A stretch of 64,000 nucleotides of DNA from Kingdonia uniflora (GCA_014058105.1 JACGCM010000325.1:248001-312000), one strand, 5' to 3'. Positions 11,381 through 23,129 are shown, numbered from the stretch's first letter. Numbers and translations: made by a program. Notes: generated from the letters alone by a model not told the origin.

Positions 11381-12688
11381 CTCCTTATCTTAGAGGCATT
11401 TCCTGATGAGCAGCTCATGGCTGTCTCACAACTGGCTTGGTATGACGATATTGTCAATTATCTTGCGACGCAACGATTACCTTCCCATTGGTCCAAACAA
11501 GATAGAACTAAATTATTGCACGAGGTTAGACATTTTAGTTGGGACGATCCTTATCTTTATAAGTTTTGTTATGACCAATTGATCAGGAGATGCATCCCAA
11601 ATGATGAGTTCCATAGTGTACTCATAATTTGCCATACCTTAGTTTACGGAGGACATTTTGGGACCAAGAAAACTGCTGCAAAAGTCCTTCAATCTGGTCT
11701 TTATTGGCCTACCCTTTTTCGTGACGCATATACCTTGTATTCTAAATGTGATAGGTGCCAAAGGACCGGGAATATTTCTCATCGAAACATGATGCCCTTG
11801 AACAATATCCTTATTGTTGAACTATTTGATATTTGGGGCATTGACTTTATGGGCCCATTCCTTCTTCTCGCGGTTACCTTTACATTCTAGTTCCAGTCGA
11901 TTATGTTTCTAAATGGGTTGAGGCGGTGCCATGTCAAACGAATGACCATATGCCCGTGGTAAAATTTTTGAAAACCATTTTTAATCATTTTGGCACGCCT
12001 CGGGCAATTATTAGTGATGGTGGTAAGCATTTTGTAACCGTGTCTTTCAAAATATTTTGAAAACTTACTCCATCACTCATAAAGTTGCCACACCTTATTA
12101 TCAACAAACAAGTGGTCAAGTCGAAGTATTCAATCGGGAGCTCAAAAGAATTTAAAAAAAAACTGTTCGAACTGATCGTAAAGATTGGTCTGATCGTCTT
12201 GATGATGCCCTTTGGGCATATCGAACAGCTTATAAAACCCCGATTGGTATGTCACCCTATAAACTTATCTTTGGGAAGGCTTGCCACTTACCTATAAAAT
12301 TGGAAAACAAGGCCCTTTGGGCCACAAAGGCCTTCAACTTTGAAATGGATAAAGCCGGATCACATATAAAACTTCAACTTTCTGAACTTGACGAACTTCG
12401 TCGCGAGGCTTATGAAAATGCAAAAATTTATAAGGAACGAACTAAAGCTTTTCATGATAAGTCAATTATTCGCAAAACTTTTGACCTAATCAGAAAGTGT
12501 TACTCTACAATTCACGGCTACATTTATTTCCTGGGAAATTACGTTATCGTTGGTATGACCCTTTTGTAATTAAAACTGTTTATCCTCATGGAGCCGTAGA
12601 GGTTTAGGATCCTAAGAATTAAAATATTTTTAAGGTCAATGGTCAACGATTAAAACCGTACTTAGAGTCCTATACTTTTGATGAATAG
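11381..12688 (+). pseudogene. Athila-like integrase, frameshifted
   Basis: The zinc-binding domain reads [20 protein letters not shown] ... [12 protein letters not shown] ... KCDRCQR (HHCC). The core starts [10 protein letters not shown] with the first catalytic Asp, then a frameshift at about 11,870; in the next frame VDYVSKWVEA and FGTPRAIISDGGKHF carry the second Asp. A stop at 12,057, then YYQQTSGQVEVFNREL with the catalytic Glu, then [20 protein letters not shown]. The C-terminal end VNGQRLKPYLES closes at the TAG 12,686-12,688, a typical Athila pol terminus. Inactive because of the breaks. Confidence 0.9.
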
Positions 12689-14115
12689 ATAACATTTCTA
12701 AATGATCTAGTATATCAGAACTGATATTTCATACCCTTCTAGTCATATTGAAAATTTTAAGTTTGGGGATACATTCGTCTGGCTGAAGGCGGTAAACTTA
12801 ACGCTTCTTGGGAGGAAACCCATGACACATTCAGGTGAGAAATTCCAGTTTTTATCCTCTATTTTTTTTATATATGCTTTCAAACATTGAGTGCCCATTT
12901 ACGTTTGGGGGTAAGAAACCATTTCTTTAAATTTTTTTCGAAGAAAAGTGAAATAATGGCACTTTGGCAATGTATGATATATTTTTAACGAATTTCCAAA
13001 CACTTAAACTAATTTTACCTTGACATGAATATTATGGAAAAACCTAAATTTTGAAATTGTACCAAGTATACAATAAAATATTTTGGAATATCTTAAGCTT
13101 AATGTACTATCTTTTTATTAGCGACTAATTCAAGTTAAACTTGGCATATTTTGAAAACGTGTACTTCATTGTAGTTTGGCAATTAATACCTTCAATAGAT
13201 TTTTGCTCAGTATAAGGGAAATTTAGCATTTATGTTAGGAATAGTTTGCTACAAGGGAGACAACTGCCTAAGAATAAGTTTATTCCTAAGAAAAAATAAT
13301 AAATAAGCTAAATATGCTCTAAAAACTTTCACGCTGCAAGGCTACTCGCATGATTAATAACTAAAAGAGGAAAAATTATCACCAATCTCGAGTTTGACCA
13401 TGAACTATGTAAAAGGAGCACAAGAAAATGTTACTTGTGAGAATCCTGAGTCTAGGTCATGATGGGACACCACACCCTGATAACCTTAGCCAACTGGCAG
13501 GGATTGTCGATCGAAAACTCCTTGTTACGGAGGCTTCACTAAGAAACAAAGTACTCAAAAGAAAAGGCTTACAAAAGAAAAGGAAAAAAAAGTAAAATTC
13601 TAGGAATACGAATTGATTAAGGCACTTGTCGAACTTACCGTTAAATTTATTCCAGTGAGAACTAGACTACCAAAAACTGAGTAAATTATTCTAGACAACG
13701 TATTAGGCGATAAAACTATTTTCATTGTACACTCAAATATTGCTAAAGCAAAATACTTAAATCTCTTTCTAATTTTGAGGTAGTACCTATAGTTTCGGAT
13801 AAGCTTAAAATAGTTTTTGATATACTTGGTAAAATAACAAGTTTACAGATTTTTTCATCAATATATTTTTGTCACAACTAAGTAAGGTTAAGTTCACAAA
13901 AAACGAGTCATGCGTATTCTAGAATTGTTTAAAATGTCATTATTGACTTTTGTGGGTATAGTCACTGCAAACCCTCACGAGATAACACTCGTCCACCAGG
14001 CTAAACCTGGGGGTTTAACGGCTTGCTGCATACGTTAAATGTAACCGCGTGACAGGCAAAAATGGTTTTTTTTTACTTTGCTCGAGGACTAGCAAAATAT
14101 AAGTTCGGGGGTATT
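12689..14115 (+). other. Non-coding 3' region of the Athila-like element, with polypurine tract
   Basis: No protein longer than a few dozen residues is recognisable; if an env-like gene was here it is gone. The sequence AAGTTTGGGGATACATTC (about 12,760) and AAGTTCGGGGGTATT (14,101-14,115) are alike; the second abuts the 3' LTR and is the polypurine tract that primes plus-strand synthesis. Confidence 0.7.
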
Positions 14116-15223
14116 TGATAGACACATAATATTTACGTGTACAACTCCTAAATTTATATCTACCTAGTCATTTATTTAATAAATGTGACACTAATAGTAC
14201 TTTTGTTTGTATTTAGAGAAATTGGTCAAATGATAAACAAGTCATACAATTTTCCAATTTTTAACGAAGAACAAGGGTGATGCACTCCAACAATAATTCT
14301 CATTTAAAGTTGTCAACCAAAGACCCATGCATGGAAGCCCATTGAAGAGAATTAAATATATATATTATTCTCATGAGTTGTAATACATGATTTTAGGCAT
14401 TGTTTAGGAGATTTAATATTAATAGTGATTTTTAGTAACCCTTTCTATACTCTATAAATAAGAGGGGAATCCTACCCATGAAAGATCATCTTGGAGAGTG
14501 TAAATCAAAGTTCATAGCAATAAAACTTATTCTTTCTCTTGTTCTTGTCTTTTAATTTTATCGTAGTAATAGTAGTATGACAATGATTAAAGGGATGAGT
14601 AGCTAATCTTCTTAGCCAAGGCTAGAGGAAGCTCCACCCAATGTAGCCTTAGTGTAGATTGTGTAGCTTAGTTAGAGTAATTGTCTTCTCTTTATCCCGA
14701 AATTTTGTATATTCGTATTCCTTCATCCTATGCTTGACCATAGTTAGGATTAGGATGAATAATGAATCTATGTAACCATTTTGTTGGACCATAACAAGAT
14801 AGGTTAGGAACATGGAGGAGAGAACATAATCTATACTTATCAACCAAACCATGGTTAAGTAAGTTGGTTTATGGGTAGTTCCCGATTACTAAATCTCATA
14901 TATTTTTTGATGTATTGCATATGCCCGACCAATGATATGTGATATGGGAACTCGTAATTTACTTTAATTATTTATGTTATCTAAGGGTTTTAAAGGGTGG
15001 AGTGGAATCGATGCCTTGCTTTCCACTCCAATTTATCTTGTAATTTGTTTCGTTCTTCTTTTTATTTCAAAACCTACGCAAACTTATTGTTATTGGATAA
15101 AACTTGTAGCTCGAACTATAATTCGCACCACAAGTCTCTTGGGATGCGACCCCACTTACCCTTGTACTTTACGGTACACTGTGCGCTTGCGGGTCTTTTA
15201 AGACGTCGGTTTATAATCGATCA
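14116..15223 (+). repeat. 3' LTR of the Athila-like element
   Basis: Colinear with 4,596-5,702, starting TGATAGACACATAATATTT and ending TTTATAATCGATCA, followed by the target copy GCTGC. Differences from the 5' copy are mainly G/A and C/T, as expected of methylated repeats. Confidence 0.92.
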
Positions 15224-15830
15224 GCTGCTAAAATGGCGCTAGAGAAAATTCACAAATGGAAAGATGATGACTATTTGTGTCGTCACCATATTCTGAATTC
15301 TCTTGCTGATACTCTATATAATCAGTTTAAGAAAAAGACCAACAATGTAAAAGACTTATGGGAATCTATTTTGATTGTGCATGCTGCTGATGAAACTAGC
15401 ACCAAAAAGTTTTAAGTCAGTAACTACATAGACTATGTTATGGTTGATTCTAAACCGATTCTGGAGCAGGTACACAAATTTTAAGCTTTTGCTAACTCAA
15501 TTATTTCTGCTGGGATGAAAATTAATGCAAATTTTCATGCGAATTTAATTATTTCCAAGCTGCCTCTTGCTTGTAAAGATTACAAAAATAAAATGATGCA
15601 CAAGAAGGTGGACATCACTCTGGATGACCTTCTTTTATTATCTACGGGTTGAAGAAGAATTTCGCAATCGTGAAAAGGTAACTAAAAAGATTAATAATGG
15701 TGCTGTAAAAGCACATGTTGTTGAATCTGTAGGTCCAAAGAAGGCTGAAGGGCAAAAGAAATGTTCAAAAAATAATTTTAAACCGATAAAGAAAGATTTC
15801 AAGAAGAAGCCAGGAACAAAAAAAAAATGG
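15224..15830 (+). pseudogene. Copia gag, C-terminal part after the nested insertion
   Basis: Gag resumes with MALEKIHKWKDDDYLCRHHI and LADTLYNQFKKKTNNVKDLW, the core of copia gag. Stops at 15,413 and 15,482 and a frame change near 15,650 follow (FANSIISAGMKINANF, then LPLACKDYKNKM). A Lys-rich linker (KKAEGQKKCSKNNFKPIKKD) leads to the zinc knuckle in the next block. It binds element RNA and forms the particle shell. Confidence 0.85.
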
Positions 15831-17520
15831 AGACAAAAAAAAAATCTTATTGCTATGTATGTGGCAAGCCTGGCCATTTTGCAAGAGATTGTCGTTTCAG
15901 AAAGGGCAAACAGTATGAAGAAGATAAATTAATTACGATGGTGTCTGAAGTGAATATGGTTGGAGGAAAAGTGGATTGGTGGATCGATTCGGGTGTAAAA
16001 AAACATATTTGTTGTGATAGGAATATGTTCGTGACTTATGAACCTGTGGGGGATGGGATGCACGTCTATATTGGTAATTCTTCAACACCCAAGATTGTTG
16101 GCAAGGGTTTAGTAGATCTCAAATTCACATCTGGGAAGACCGTTACCTTAACTGAAGTTTATCACATTCTGGAGATTCGCAAGAACTTAGTTTCAGTCAG
16201 CCTCTTCAGTTCTCATGGTTTCAAAATTGTGTTTGAATATGACAAAATGATCCTTTCAAAAAATGGCAATTTTGTGGGTAAGGTTTATTATGTTTCTGGA
16301 ATGTTTAAATTGAATGTAATGAATGAATCCGTTTCTGCGTATATTCTTGAGTCCTCTGAATTTTGGCTTGGTAGATTGGGCTATGTAAACTATAAATCGA
16401 TTCAATCGATGGCAAGTAATGGATTAATTCCAAAACACAATCAGACTCACAAAAAATGCATAATATGCAGAAAATATAAAGTTACTAGAACCTCTTTTAG
16501 ATATGTTGAGAGATCATCAAAGGTTTTAGATCTTGTACATTCAGACATCTGTGAGATTACGGATGCTCAATCCAGAAATGGAAAAAGATATTTCATTACA
16601 TTCATTGACGACGCTTCGAGATACACTTACATTTTTCTTTTAAGGACTAAAGATGAAGCCTTTGACAAGTTTAAAACGTACAAAGCTGAAGTCGTGAACT
16701 TTTACAATTGTAAGATAAAGACTCTTAGGACTGATAGAGGGGGAGAGTACACATTCACGGGTTTGCAAGAATTTTGTGAAGCCGAAGGGGTACACCATCA
16801 AATGTATTCTCCAAAGACACTAAAACAGAACGGCATTGCGGAACAAAAGAATAGAACTATTAGAGAAATGGTTAATTCCATACTTATCAGTTCTGGTGCT
16901 CCATCTAATCTATGGGGGGAAACTCATCTTTCGTCGTGTCATATTTGGAATCGGGTTCCTCATAAAGCAATTGGAAGGACTCCTTATGAAGTATGGAAAG
17001 GGAGAAAGCCTAACTTGAATTATCTCAAAGTCTGGGGATGCTTAGCTCAAGTTAAGTTTCCGTACGTTCAGTTTCCAAAAGTTAGACCGTGAGGGTTGAA
17101 TGGCGTCTTTGTTGGCTATTCTATGAGTAGCAAGGCTTGCAAATTTCTGAATTTGGAATCTCCAGTACCTTATTCTATTATTGAGTCAACAAATGCTGAT
17201 TTCTTTGAGAACATCTTTCTGCTTAAGATGGATAAGGAAACTGTGGGGGTTGAGTCTTCGAGTTCATACAAGAGAAGCAATGCAACTGTTGTACTGGTGG
17301 AACCTCATAGAAGTGTTAGACCTCGCATACCTAAAAACTTTGGTCCTGATTATGTTCTCATGGCAGAAAAGGATCCTATTACTTATTCTGAGGCAACGAG
17401 TTTGAATGACGCAATATTCTGGAAGGAAGCAGTTGATGATGAGATTCACTCTATAATGTCCAACAATACATGGACATTAGTGGATCTATCTCCGCGGAGG
17501 AAACCGGCTGGATGTAAGTA
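15827..17520 (+). pseudogene. Copia zinc knuckle, protease and integrase
   Basis: In order: zinc knuckle CYVCGKPGHFARDC (CX2CX4HX4C intact), protease WWIDSGVKKHICC (usual DSGA is DSGV), the GAG-pre-integrase linker WLGRLGYVNYKSIQ ... CIICRKYK, then integrase with LVHSDICE, LRTDRGGEYTF and QNGIAEQKNRTI supplying the three catalytic acids. A TGA at 17,090 interrupts the region after FPKVRP; the same frame continues GVFVGYSMSSKACKF to the TAG at 17,519, which sits where Trp is expected. Integrase chemistry residues look intact; the frame does not. Confidence 0.92.
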
Positions 17521-18386
17521 GATATTCAAGAGGAAACTTAGACCCGATGGTTTAATTGATAAGTACAAGGCTCGTTTAGTGGCAAAATGATACAAGCAAC
17601 GAGAGGGTTATGATTTCTTCGATATCTATGCACCTGTGGCAAGAATATCTATAATATGGCTAATGATAGCTATTGCATCATTGAACAATCTGGTCATGCA
17701 TCAGATGGATGTGAAGACCGCTTTTCTGAATGGAGATCTTGACGAAGAAATTTATATGGTTCAGCCAGAGGGGTTTGTTCTGGATAATAATAAGAAAAAG
17801 GTATGTAAGCTGATCAAATCTCTTTATGGACTAGTACAAGCTCCTAAGCAGTGGCATAAAAAGTTCATAACAGTGCTGATTGCTGATGGTTTTCATGTTA
17901 ATGGTGGTGATATCTATGTCTATAACAAGTTTAATGGCAGCAGTGGAGTCATTATATGTCTTTATGTCGATGACATGGTTATTAAAATGACCAAGTCATA
18001 AATGCAAAGAATTTCTTGTCTTCAAAGTTTGATATAAAGGATCTTGGCGTGGCTGATGTAATTCTGGGAATTAAAATTATTAGGAGCAACAATGGGATAG
18101 CTCTTACGCAATCCAAATACATCGAGAAGGTTTTGCGAAGATTTAATCAATATGAGTCTAAACCTTCTCCTACTCCATTGGATCGAAGCATAATGTTGTA
18201 GAAGAATGCAGGTAAACTTATAGCTCAACTTGAGTACTCCCAAATTATTGGTAGTTTAATGCATGCTATGCATTGTACAAGACCCAATCTTGTATATACA
18301 GTTGGCAAATTGAGCATGTACACAAGTAACCCAGGTAAAGAGAATTAGGATGCGCTATACAGAGTTTTAAGGTACTTAAGGGTGCA
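17521..18386 (+). pseudogene. Copia reverse transcriptase
   Basis: Same frame as the preceding block, with a further stop at 17,588 (TGA in place of a Gly codon). Conserved steps: KARLVAK, YAPVARIS, MDVKTAFLNGDLDEEIYMVQ, KSLYGLVQAPKQWHKKF and CLYVDDMVI, so the catalytic YVDD is intact, unlike the gypsy elements here. A frameshift and stop near 18,000 lead into KFDIKDLGVADVILGIKI; a TAG at 18,199 and another frameshift near 18,380 follow. Confidence 0.92.
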
Positions 18387-18901
18387 ATGGGTTATGGGAT
18401 ACATTATGGGAGACATCCAGCTGTACTTGAAGGGTACTGTGATGCAACTTGGAACTCGGATCCAGACAAGTCAAAATTGGTTACTGCATGGATTTATTCC
18501 TTAGCTGGAGGTGCGATCTCCTGGAGATCCAAAAAGCAAACATGCATAACTCATTCCTTTATGGAATCGGAGTTCATTAGTCAATCTTCTGGGGGAAAAG
18601 AGGCCAAGTGGCTAAAATTAGTGTTGTTTAATATTCTCATCTGGAAAAAGCCTGTGCTAGCAATCACAATCTATTGTGATAATCAGACTATATTGCTGCG
18701 AGCATACAATGAGACTTATAATGGGAAATCAAGACAGATTCGTCTGAAACATAATCATGTCAGGGGGATTATTAAGAACGGAGTCATGACCATTCAATAT
18801 GTGAAGTCCAAAGAAACTTTGGCAGATCCTCTATCAAAAGGCCTTGGGAGAGACATGATTAGTTTGACACCAAGGGGAATGGGATGGAAAGTCTGTACAT
18901 A
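18387..18901 (+). pseudogene. Copia RNase H
   Basis: The block shows GYCDATWNSDPDKSK, GGAISWRSKKQTCITHSFME, SEFISQSSGGKEAKWLK, ITIYCDNQTILLRAYN and ETLADPLSKGLGRD. These are the copia RNase H landmarks, with catalytic Asp (CDATW), Glu (MESEF) and Asp (CDNQ) retained. It ends the polyprotein at the TAG at 18,900-18,902. Confidence 0.92.
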
Positions 18902-19522
18902 GTTTCTCCGAGTGGAAACCCAACCTGCAGAGGTTCAATGGGAAAACAAACTCGTGATTTAACAATTTGTAGTAAGCACTTTTCTTTATTTAAAGTCCTA
19001 TTCATATGGTTCTAGTATTTTTATTTGTAAAACGTGTAAGGCTGGGATTGTTCTCTTAATGAGTTTAAAAGATCCATTTGGATTGGGCTGCTTAGAGATC
19101 ACCCTTGGTAAACTCACCTTTCTAAGTGTGGAATCTAGTAAGTTCCTATGAGATGACAGACTGTCTCTAGAGCACTTAGTAGAAAGGGATTAAGCGCAGA
19201 CTTTAAAGTGCTGAGCTCAAAAGTTATTTGCTTCTCTGAAAATTATGTGTGTACGTCATGTCATGTTTATCAAATAGGATTATTAGTTCAAGGCTTAAAT
19301 CCACTAATATTTTCTGTCAATTTTAGTTCAAGGGCACTCCATTAACTTTTGACATTATAAACTTAGACATGTTTTACAATGTATAGGTTCTAGTCCACAA
19401 GACACCTAAACATATGCACATGATTTGCCTTTATGCCCAAATTTTTATTTATTTGTTTTTGCTTTATTTAAACTTTTGGGGGAATTATGTTTGCTATTTT
19501 TAAATTAAACCAAGTGGGGGAT
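18902..19522 (+). other. Copia 3' untranslated region with polypurine tract
   Basis: About 620 bp without coding sequence, ending in AACCAAGTGGGGGAT (19,508-19,522) directly before the 3' LTR. That G-rich run is the polypurine tract. Confidence 0.8.
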
Positions 19523-20267
19523 TGTTGGAATTGTTTTAACTTCAAAATATGGCTTTAAATATTTTATCCCACATTGGAAATAAAATACAATTTCTATTAG
19601 TTTTTATATCTCTATTGCTTAGTTGGATTTAAAATCTACTCTAGGAGTGTGTGCACTCTAGCGAGATGCTTCGCATCGAGCGCGACTCGCGCACGCGCGC
19701 ACGCATGAGCGAATGGGCGTTTGAGGCACATTTAGGTATTTTTTAGCGTTTTATTTGACGCACTTAACACTTTGCACGCTTGCCGCGGTCGTGGGGCGTG
19801 GGCTTAGTGGGATGGAACATACAACCTCTTGGACTTCTATGTTTGTTAGAGTCTGTAACTGGTTATATCATTATTGGGGATTAAGTGTGACTTATTAATA
19901 ATTATGTATTAATTGAGCAGTTTTAGAACTGGACAGTTTTTAGACTCTTATTTATAGAGTTCTCTTATGTGAGTAAGATACAAAAAAGAAACAAACAAGT
20001 TCTTTTTTCTTTATCAATTTCTTTCTTTTCATTTTTTTAGGCAATGAGGAATGGTGAAACAAACTTGATCACTCTGTGCAGTGCAAGCACATAGTGATAT
20101 AACGGGTTTAGCTTGGTTGAATCTAGGAGATAGTGTTGCTGAGTTCTCTTGCACCTTTGGAGAGGCTTTGATTATCTTTAAGAAGCGCTTGCCCGCCTCC
20201 TTGCTTGGTTCGATAATTATTTTCTTTTGGTGAAGATTAGTTCTTTAATTTTTGAATTTTCCTAACA
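19523..20267 (+). repeat. 3' LTR of the copia element
   Basis: 745 bp, TGTTGGAATTG...TTCCTAACA, colinear with 3,632-4,373 including the GC-rich hairpin island (about 19,665-19,710). The target duplication GAGGG follows at 20,268. Confidence 0.93.
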
Positions 20268-20801
20268 GAGGGTCCTATAGGAGCGATGGCAGTTTCTACG
20301 CCAAGAAGACGATCAACTTGTGCTAGAATATACTAGGGAGTTTCGTAAGCAAGCGGTGGCTTTGTGTGAATTTAACGGTCCCAGAAGTCTTAGAATAATC
20401 TGTAGCAAGGGAAGATTATTCTTCCATCTCAGGACAAAGTTGACACTTTTCATTGTAAATGACATTGATGATGCTTGCCGAAATGCCATCTATATTAAGA
20501 TGAAATTTCGCTCAAGTGGGAAGAGCAACACTGATTTTTCCAATCGTAATTCGAACCAAGAAAATACTCAAGGATTTATGTTCCGAAAGGGCGAGAAGAA
20601 GAATAATGTGGTAGCTAATAAGGGTAAAACATATTATGATCATTACAAGATGGATTGACATTCCCAATAAAAATGCTGGTAATTTCATCTCGTATTGTAA
20701 CCACCATGGTGAAAGGATCAAAGTTAAAAGAAAACTAATGTATGTTGTAAGATGGGGTGTTTAAAGGTTCATTAAAAGCTAATGGGAAGTTTGCATGCAT
20801 G

Positions 20802-20915
20802 CCACCGGAAGGGAATTATTTTTAACTTAAAGTTCTACTTCAGAGGCCACCCGAAGGGAAGTATTTTTAACTTGAAGTTCTACTTCAGAGGCCACTTAAA
20901 AGGAATTATTTTTTG
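20802..20915 (+). repeat. 45-bp tandem repeat, about 2.5 copies
   Basis: Units start at 20,802, 20,847 and 20,892, each opening CCAC..GAAGGGAA or similar and containing TTCTACTTCAGAGG. The 45-bp period equals 15 codons. It lies in the gag-protease spacer of the decayed gypsy fragment. Confidence 0.8.
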
Positions 20916-21136
20916 GTTAATGTACAAATTAGGATGACTCCAATAATCACCTTGTTTAATAGCGGGACACAAATAAACCTAATTGCAAAATAGTTGGTGA
21001 AGCAATTACAGTGGAAATCATTGCCTCATTCCAAGCTATATCCATTGGGGTGGCTACAAAAAGAGGTAGAATTGTAAGTCAAGATGCATCACACGTTCAA
21101 GTTCGCAATACATGAGTTTCAAGGTTCAAATTTCAT

Positions 21137-21690
21137 GTGATGTGTGCTGGGTGTGAATTCGAATTATCTAGAAATTGACGAAGTCGTTCGAACAAAAATG
21201 AAAGTCGTTTGAACGAGATCTCTGTTTTCGCATTTTGGAACTTGGTTCCTCAAAGTCATTCAACGAGCTTGGATGCCGTTCGAACGAGTTACATGTTTTT
21301 AGGACTGGAAACCTTTAGTCATAAAATTTGTTTTAGCGAGCTTGGCTTTCGTTCGAACGAGATATACGTTGGCTGTCTTGGAACTCGTCTGTGACGTTGA
21401 GTTTGCCTCGAGATCCGTTTCTACTTGTAAATAGTCCTCTAGTATATAAAGAGGACATTGGTTATTTAGTTAATCTATCTTTTCTCTGTGATTTTAATTC
21501 TAGAGAGCTAGAATTTGAGAAACTCCATTAAAAGCATGAGAAGCTTGGGAAGATTAATATAATCTGTTTGATTTAGTGGATTATTTGCGGGGAGTAGTTT
21601 TTTTATCCGTAAGGGTTTTCCATTTCCCTCCTTTGAGAAATTCTTTTGTTCTTTATTGTTCTTGCTTGATTGTTTCCCATGTTAGGCACT
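21137..21690 (+). mobile_element. Solo-LTR-like insertion in the gypsy protease region
   Basis: The protease homology stops near 21,130 and resumes near 21,740. The intervening sequence has LTR-like features: a TATA-like CTAGTATATAAAGAGG near 21,440 followed by a transcribed-looking AT-rich stretch, and at its left a cluster of TTCGAA palindromes. I could not find a clean TG...CA boundary or a 5-bp duplication (CATGT occurs on both sides but not at a standard end), so the limits are approximate and a solo LTR is an inference. Confidence 0.4.
21187..21357. repeat. TTCGAA palindrome cluster 1
   Basis: TTCGAA or one-base variants begin at 21,187, 21,208, 21,259, 21,279 and 21,352, usually as CGTTCGAACGAG. 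The 21,187/21,208 and 21,259/21,279 pairs are 21 and 20 bp apart. Confidence 0.8.
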
Positions 21691-22492
21691 ATTCCGCGTA
21701 TCTTTCTTGGCATAAAAGAGAGATTAGCTACCTTGATTCTCAACAATGTGGTGCCATTAGATGTGTGCCAAATCATATTTGGTAGTCCTTATTTATTGGA
21801 CCGAGATGCAACTTTTTTTAGGTGGGAGAACATATGGAGATGGGTGAAGGACTGGACTTGTTGTTTTAGCTTCTAAAGTGGTTAAGAAGTTTGTTAATGC
21901 AAGTATGAAATTCATGCTTCTTATGATCCGAAATAAACCTTGTGATTCTGGAGATACGGGTTTTGGGGATTGCAATAACCATCAAAGAAGGAGCCGCATC
22001 AAGTGCTCAATAGCTTCGAAGAGGTCTTACTAGAACATAAGGAATTGCCACCAGAAAGGCAAGTAGAACATGAGATTCATCTAGTACTTCTAATGCTTAA
22101 CTATCTAATGTTGGGTTGTACAGTTAATCAGCTGCAGAGTCAGATAAGGTGAAAAGGCAAGTGGAAGAACTTCTGAGGATGGAATTGATCAGGCTAAGCT
22201 CCTTTCCAATGGATTCTTCGATTGTTTTAATACTAAAGTAAGATGGTGAATGCACATGTGTATCGACTATAGATCTTTCAGCAGGGTCACTATCAAAATA
22301 TGTACCACTCTTACGCATCGATGATTTATTTGATCAATTAAAACATGCTAGGTATTTTAGTAAGATGTGAAACATCCATATTTGGTATTAGTTTTATTTT
22401 GTGTCTAAAGTAAGTGTTAGTACTATCTTGTAGTTATTCATTGTCAGAGAGTGCACGTAAAATGACTACAGCTAGACTGATACTGAATTACG

Positions 22493-23129
22493 ATAGCTAG
22501 TCTTTCTTCTACGATAAGAACGAATCGCGGAAATCGTCGAGCAAGAAATAGACAACAAAGAACGAAGCAAAAGCAAAGCAAGATTTTCCCAGAGGAGGGA
22601 TGTGGAAAACCCTTTCGGATGAAAACTACTCCTCACGAACAATCCACTATGATCAAATAGGTTACAAACAATCTCTCCAAGTTTCCTTGAAGCTTTAATG
22701 GAGTCTCTCAAACCCTAGTTCTCCCTAGAATTAAACTCACAATGATGCAATAAAAAATACCCTGAGTATCTCTTTTATTGTTGGGAGGATATTACACCAA
22801 TTTGGACTCAAAGTATGGATCATGAAGCAAGCCAACGTCTTCACTCCAACCTTCTAAAACTGTGTTTACGAAGTCTATTCGAATAGAGACCAAAGTTTAT
22901 TCGAACAGAATAGGTTATGAGACTTCTATTCGAATAGAATTTGAGTATATTTAAGCAGACTACTTTTTATTCAAACAGACTCATAAGTCTATTCGAATAA
23001 AGTTGCTTCTGTCGCTTCTGTTAAAAAAAAACACTAAAAAAATCATATTTTCCTTTCGTCTTCGATCCTCGCTCGTCCCATGAACTCCAACGAACATCCA
23101 TGAACATAATTCGAGTTCATCCTCAACAG
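22493..23129. mobile_element. 637-bp insertion within the dispersed repeat
   Basis: Comparison with 58,150-58,345 shows that this segment is extra. TACG flanks it on both sides (22,489-22,492 and 23,130-23,133). Its right end on the minus strand begins TGTTGAGGATGAACTC, a form common for LTR starts, but the other end does not give a matching CA, so class is unresolved. No protein is recognisable. Confidence 0.5.
22878..22997. repeat. TTCGAA palindrome cluster 2
   Basis: TTCGAA or variants begin at 22,878, 22,900, 22,929, 22,950, 22,970 and 22,992, in the context TCTATTCGAATAGA. Steps are 22, 29, 21, 20 and 22 bp, nearly the same series as in the cluster at 58,372. Confidence 0.85.

Larger units (their letters stand above)
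4591..15228 (+). mobile_element. Athila-like Ty3/gypsy retrotransposon, full length, nested in copia gag
   Basis: LTRs of 1,107 and 1,108 bp (4,596-5,702 and 14,116-15,223), both TGATAGACAC...GATCA, are flanked by the 5-bp duplication GCTGC (4,591-4,595 and 15,224-15,228). The tRNA-Asp primer site, a long leader, gag, protease, RT, RNase H and integrase follow in order, then about 1.4 kb of non-coding sequence before the polypurine tract. Total about 10.6 kb. Primer type, RT sequence and layout fit the Athila branch; no env-like frame survives. Frame breaks occur throughout. A truncated relative of the LTR is at 45,340. Confidence 0.93.
3627..20272 (+). mobile_element. Ty1/copia LTR retrotransposon, full length, with nested gypsy insertion
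   Basis: Two related LTRs (3,632-4,373 and 19,523-20,267), both TG...CA, bracket copia-order gag, protease, integrase, RT and RNase H. The five bases GAGGG occur directly outside both ends (3,627-3,631 and 20,268-20,272), a 5-bp target duplication, so the boundaries are exact. Without the nested element at 4,596-15,223 the unit would be about 6 kb, normal for copia. It inserted into an older gypsy gag region that resumes at 20,273. Several in-frame stops and frameshifts show it is dead. Confidence 0.93.
20273..22366 (+). pseudogene. Older gypsy gag-protease-RT fragment, target of the copia insertion
   Basis: Decayed coding in several frames: LEYTREFRKQAVALCEF (gag core) to 20,658; a protease region LFNSGTQINLIAK ... 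SKLYPLGWLQKEVEL near 20,940-21,100; then, after an inserted stretch, VVPLDVCQIIFGSPYLLDRD (21,750-21,805), ELPPERQVEHEIHL (about 22,040) and, at the end, LRIDDLFDQLKHARYFSK (about 22,312-22,365), the start of the RT fingers/palm. The order matches a plant gypsy family with the YPLGW...VVPLDVCGVVFGSPY protease. The RT is cut off at 22,366 by the next repeat. Confidence 0.8.

Noticed and set aside
21187..21357. TTCGAA clusters as heat-shock elements
   Set aside because: Heat-shock sites need TTC and GAA two bases apart (nTTCnnGAAn); here they are adjacent, so the match is only superficial.
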